The translations under genes were made by a program, and so were the position numbers. This document shows positions 61,583 through 64,000 of a stretch of DNA of 64,000 nucleotides, piece by piece. The stretch is taken from assembly GCF_030936135.1 (NCBI RefSeq), contig NC_082604.1:257501-321500 (forward strand), read 5' to 3'. The notes under the pieces were generated by a model. That model was given only the letters and a program-made list of their open reading frames with translations, ran no database searches and had not been told where the DNA came from. The first letter of the stretch is position 1. Every line of letters begins with the position of its first letter. The DNA is from Gavia stellata. Its lineage: Eukaryota; Chordata; Aves; Gaviiformes; Gaviidae.

Positions 61583-63565
61583 GATGGCGCCAGAAGTTGC
61601 TGCAGTAGGAAGAAAAGGTGGCTATAAGCACCTCTGTGATCTGTGGGCAGCTGGAATAACTGCTACAGAGCTCGCTGAGCTTCAGCCTCCAATGTTTGAC
61701 CTACATCCCGTGAGGTGAGCAAAGGGTTAAAGCGCAGTGTGTAAGTACAGCTTCCCAAATCATCCATTTGGAGTAGTGGCTACATGGGTGCTTGTGGTGT
61801 TTGGGGGTACTGCAAGGGTGTTGGGTTGTAAGTGTTCTGGATGTACGTGATAGAAATTGTGACAACTCCTTTTGCTGCATAAACGCGTCATGTTGTCCTG
61901 GTAGCGTCTCTTAAACGGATGGACTTCTTCCTGCCAACTAAACAATGTATTCAAAATTCATGTCAGGTATGTACTGCCATGTCACCCACAGAAATACTGT
62001 TGGTTTTTTTAGAGCGCTTTTGCTAATGATGAAAAGCAACTGCCAGCCTCCTGAGTTAAAGGACAAAATGAAATGGCAAGTACTTTTCTGTTTCAGTAGA
62101 TAATGATCATGTATTTCACTGGGCAATTGATTCTCATGTTTACCACTTCCTTTTACAGGTCCAATAGTTTCCATCACTCTGTGGAAATGGTAGTTAGAAA
62201 AAAATCCTGAAAAAAGACCAACAGCTGAAAAGTTACTACAGGTATAAATTTATGTGTGGGATTTTTTTTAAGTTCTAAAATTAAAATGTGCTTAATATGG
62301 GTGGTTGGAATTTTAATCTGTGTTTTTCCTTCTGTCTTTCAGCATCCTTTTTGTTACCCAGCGATTAAATCCAAGTCTTGCTATTGAACTTTTGGATAAA
62401 ATGAATAATCCTGATCATTCCACTTACTGTGATTTTGATGACGATGATCCTGAGGTAGGAATACGTTTTAATCACAGACTCAGATTAAGTTTTCATTTGC
62501 CGACAAAACTAAATGCTTATGGTTCATTGAGGCACAGAATGTTTTGTGATCTGGGAACAGGCTGAAGGGTTGCTTTTACTTTTGGTTGTGCTGCTCTGTC
62601 ACACGTCCAGGCCCTTAGCAAAATTCATTATATTTGGGGGAGAGACGCTCAAAGAGAAAGAGATGAAAACACTTTAAAATTTTGTTTGTGGTTGTCCTTC
62701 AACAATTTTGCAGCAGTATGTGTGGACTGCTTCTGCAGTCCCGAGTTCTGTCGTGCATTCTGCTTTCTGTTTCTTTGTGGAATTATGTTTCCATTCATCT
62801 GCAAAGCAAGCATTCGTAAAAATCATTTTCCACCTCTGTAGAACTTGTTCTTTTGTTCCTAATTTGCTTTCTTATGAGAAGAAGAGAATGACCCTGTAGT
62901 TGTTTTTGTCAAGCGTTTTGGTATGTGTTTCTTGCAGGTTCTATTTTCTATCTTGGAATACTCTGAAACTTGATTTCACCTACAGTTTTGTCAAAGACAA
63001 AGTTTCTGATTTTGTGCTTTAACAGCTGGGAAAAAAATAGCGCGCTTATGTAAGGTGATAAGCAGCGTGGGACTGAAGTGCTTTGTAAACAAGAGAAAAC
63101 AGATATTCTGTTGCTGCATCCTGTCTTCATACTTAACTGTATGTTAGTGAAGACTTTCCAACTATCAATACCGTTAAACTGAGAGGCCACAAAGGAAATG
63201 TTATCTGAGCAAAGACAAATGCTGGCCAGCATTGTCTTTACTTGCTCAAATCCAGTGTTTTAAAAACCCTTGTCTTGAAGGTGAGGACACTCTACAGATA
63301 AAATGTCTCCAAATAATTCTAACTTTAGTGTGCGAAAACGTACATGCAATCTTTATTTTTAGCTTCTGTTTGATTTCTGTCTTTCTTTGTTGCTATTATG
63401 CTAAAGAAACCTGCTAAAAACCAGGTACACAATACTGGGTTTCAAGTGAATATATTTTGGAATTGAAGTCTTTTATTGTTCACCTCTAGCCTCTGGTAGT
63501 GCCTCATAGGATACACTCGAGAAGTAGAAATGGGAGAAGAGAAAAGACACGCTCTGAAATAAACT
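61583..63565 (+). pseudogene. MAP4K3: MAP4K3 (GLK kinase) copy, five exons, two +1 frameshifts
   Basis: MAP4K3 is a Ste20-family Ser/Thr kinase in JNK and mTORC1 amino-acid signalling. Exons: 61583-61714 (MAPEV motif, then [18 protein letters not shown]), 62013-62075 (QPPELKDKMKW), 62159-62241 (SNSFHH to AEKLLQ), 62343-62454 (LAIELLDKMNNPDHSTY and the acidic DFDDDDPE) and 63490-63565 (PLVVPHRIHS to TRSEIN). The sequence favours MAP4K3 over MAP4K5. The third exon has one extra A in a run (near 62,193) and the fourth one extra T (near 62,349), each breaking the frame; the fifth lacks one codon. The second intron has a GC donor (gcaagt). The first two thirds of the kinase domain and all downstream exons are outside the window or missing. 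Introns show it is a genomic duplicate. Confidence 0.88.
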
Positions 63566-63730
63566 GTAAGCATGTGTAATATGACAACATTAAATATTCT
63601 TAAAATAATCATTGATATTCACATATTTCAACTAGTATTCTGCATAGCTGACGTATATAGAAACATTTTTAGTGATACAGAGGAAAAGAAAAACTTATGC
63701 TGTTTCACTTACGGATATAGGTTCTAGATG

Positions 63731-64000
63731 ACAGAATCACAGAATCACAGTATCACTACGGTTGGAAAAGACCTGTAAGATCATCAAGTCCAACCTGGAA
63801 ACTATGACTATGCCAAAGAAACATTAGTGTAAAACATTGGAATACACCTTTTGTCAGCACTTCAGCAAATCTCACTATTGCTTCATCTTAACTGAACAGG
63901 ACGCAACCTGAGCTCTTCTGAGAGCTGGCTGGTATTGCTTCATACGCCACTGCAGCAGGGATATTCGGAGTGATGCCAGATTGTGCTAGGTAGCAGAATG
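63731..64000 (-). mobile_element. CR1 LINE 3' end
   Basis: The + strand starts with the repeat ACAGAATCACAGAATCAC and GGTTGGAAAAGACCTGTAAG ATCATC, the reverse complement of the CR1 3' terminus. Its inner part to the right is more diverged and runs to or past the window end. Confidence 0.85.

Overview
The window is vertebrate, almost certainly avian. It carries the conserved FOXJ1-EXOC7 gene pair on the + strand, CR1-type retroposons, several endogenous retroviruses (ERVs) of the avian gammaretrovirus-like kind, and a solo LTR whose ends and body match an LTR family I know to be common in birds. All protein-coding host genes have introns and canonical splice sites.

Layout. 1-5,700: an extremely purine-rich (GAA/GAT/GCA-type) low-complexity tract. 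5,916-13,353 (- strand): five exons of an unprocessed RBBP6 copy with a lost start codon, missing middle exons and a damaged RING finger. 13,860-16,200 (+): ERV debris (env TM with polypurine tract and LTR start, then a reverse transcriptase fragment). 16,380-17,200: a CpG island with two RFX X-boxes. 19,390-20,720: old CR1 (-). 21,117-27,980: a gammaretrovirus-like provirus on the - strand (3' LTR, env, pol, pro, 3' end of gag), with a younger solo LTR nested inside it. 27,850-35,050: a 7-kb higher-order tandem array that starts inside the gag reading frame. 35,130-37,075: a very GC-rich block, ending at another (-) LTR (37,076-37,650). 40,892-46,130: FOXJ1, apparently intact. 49,153-54,314: the first six coding exons of EXOC7, with an apparent 20-nt deletion in exon 5. 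59,951-60,423: a (+) LTR followed by a near-identical copy of part of the GC-rich block. 61,583-63,565: five kinase-domain exons of a MAP4K3 copy with two 1-nt insertions. 63,731-64,000: CR1 (-).

Taken together, FOXJ1 looks like the only gene here able to make a full-length product. It sits between broken, intron-containing copies of genes that are not its usual neighbours (RBBP6, MAP4K3), dense ERVs and expanded satellites. I infer a repeat-rich mosaic of segmental duplications, as found on sex-limited, germline-restricted or otherwise degenerating avian chromosomes. The chromosome itself cannot be named from this sequence, and an assembly chimera must be excluded.
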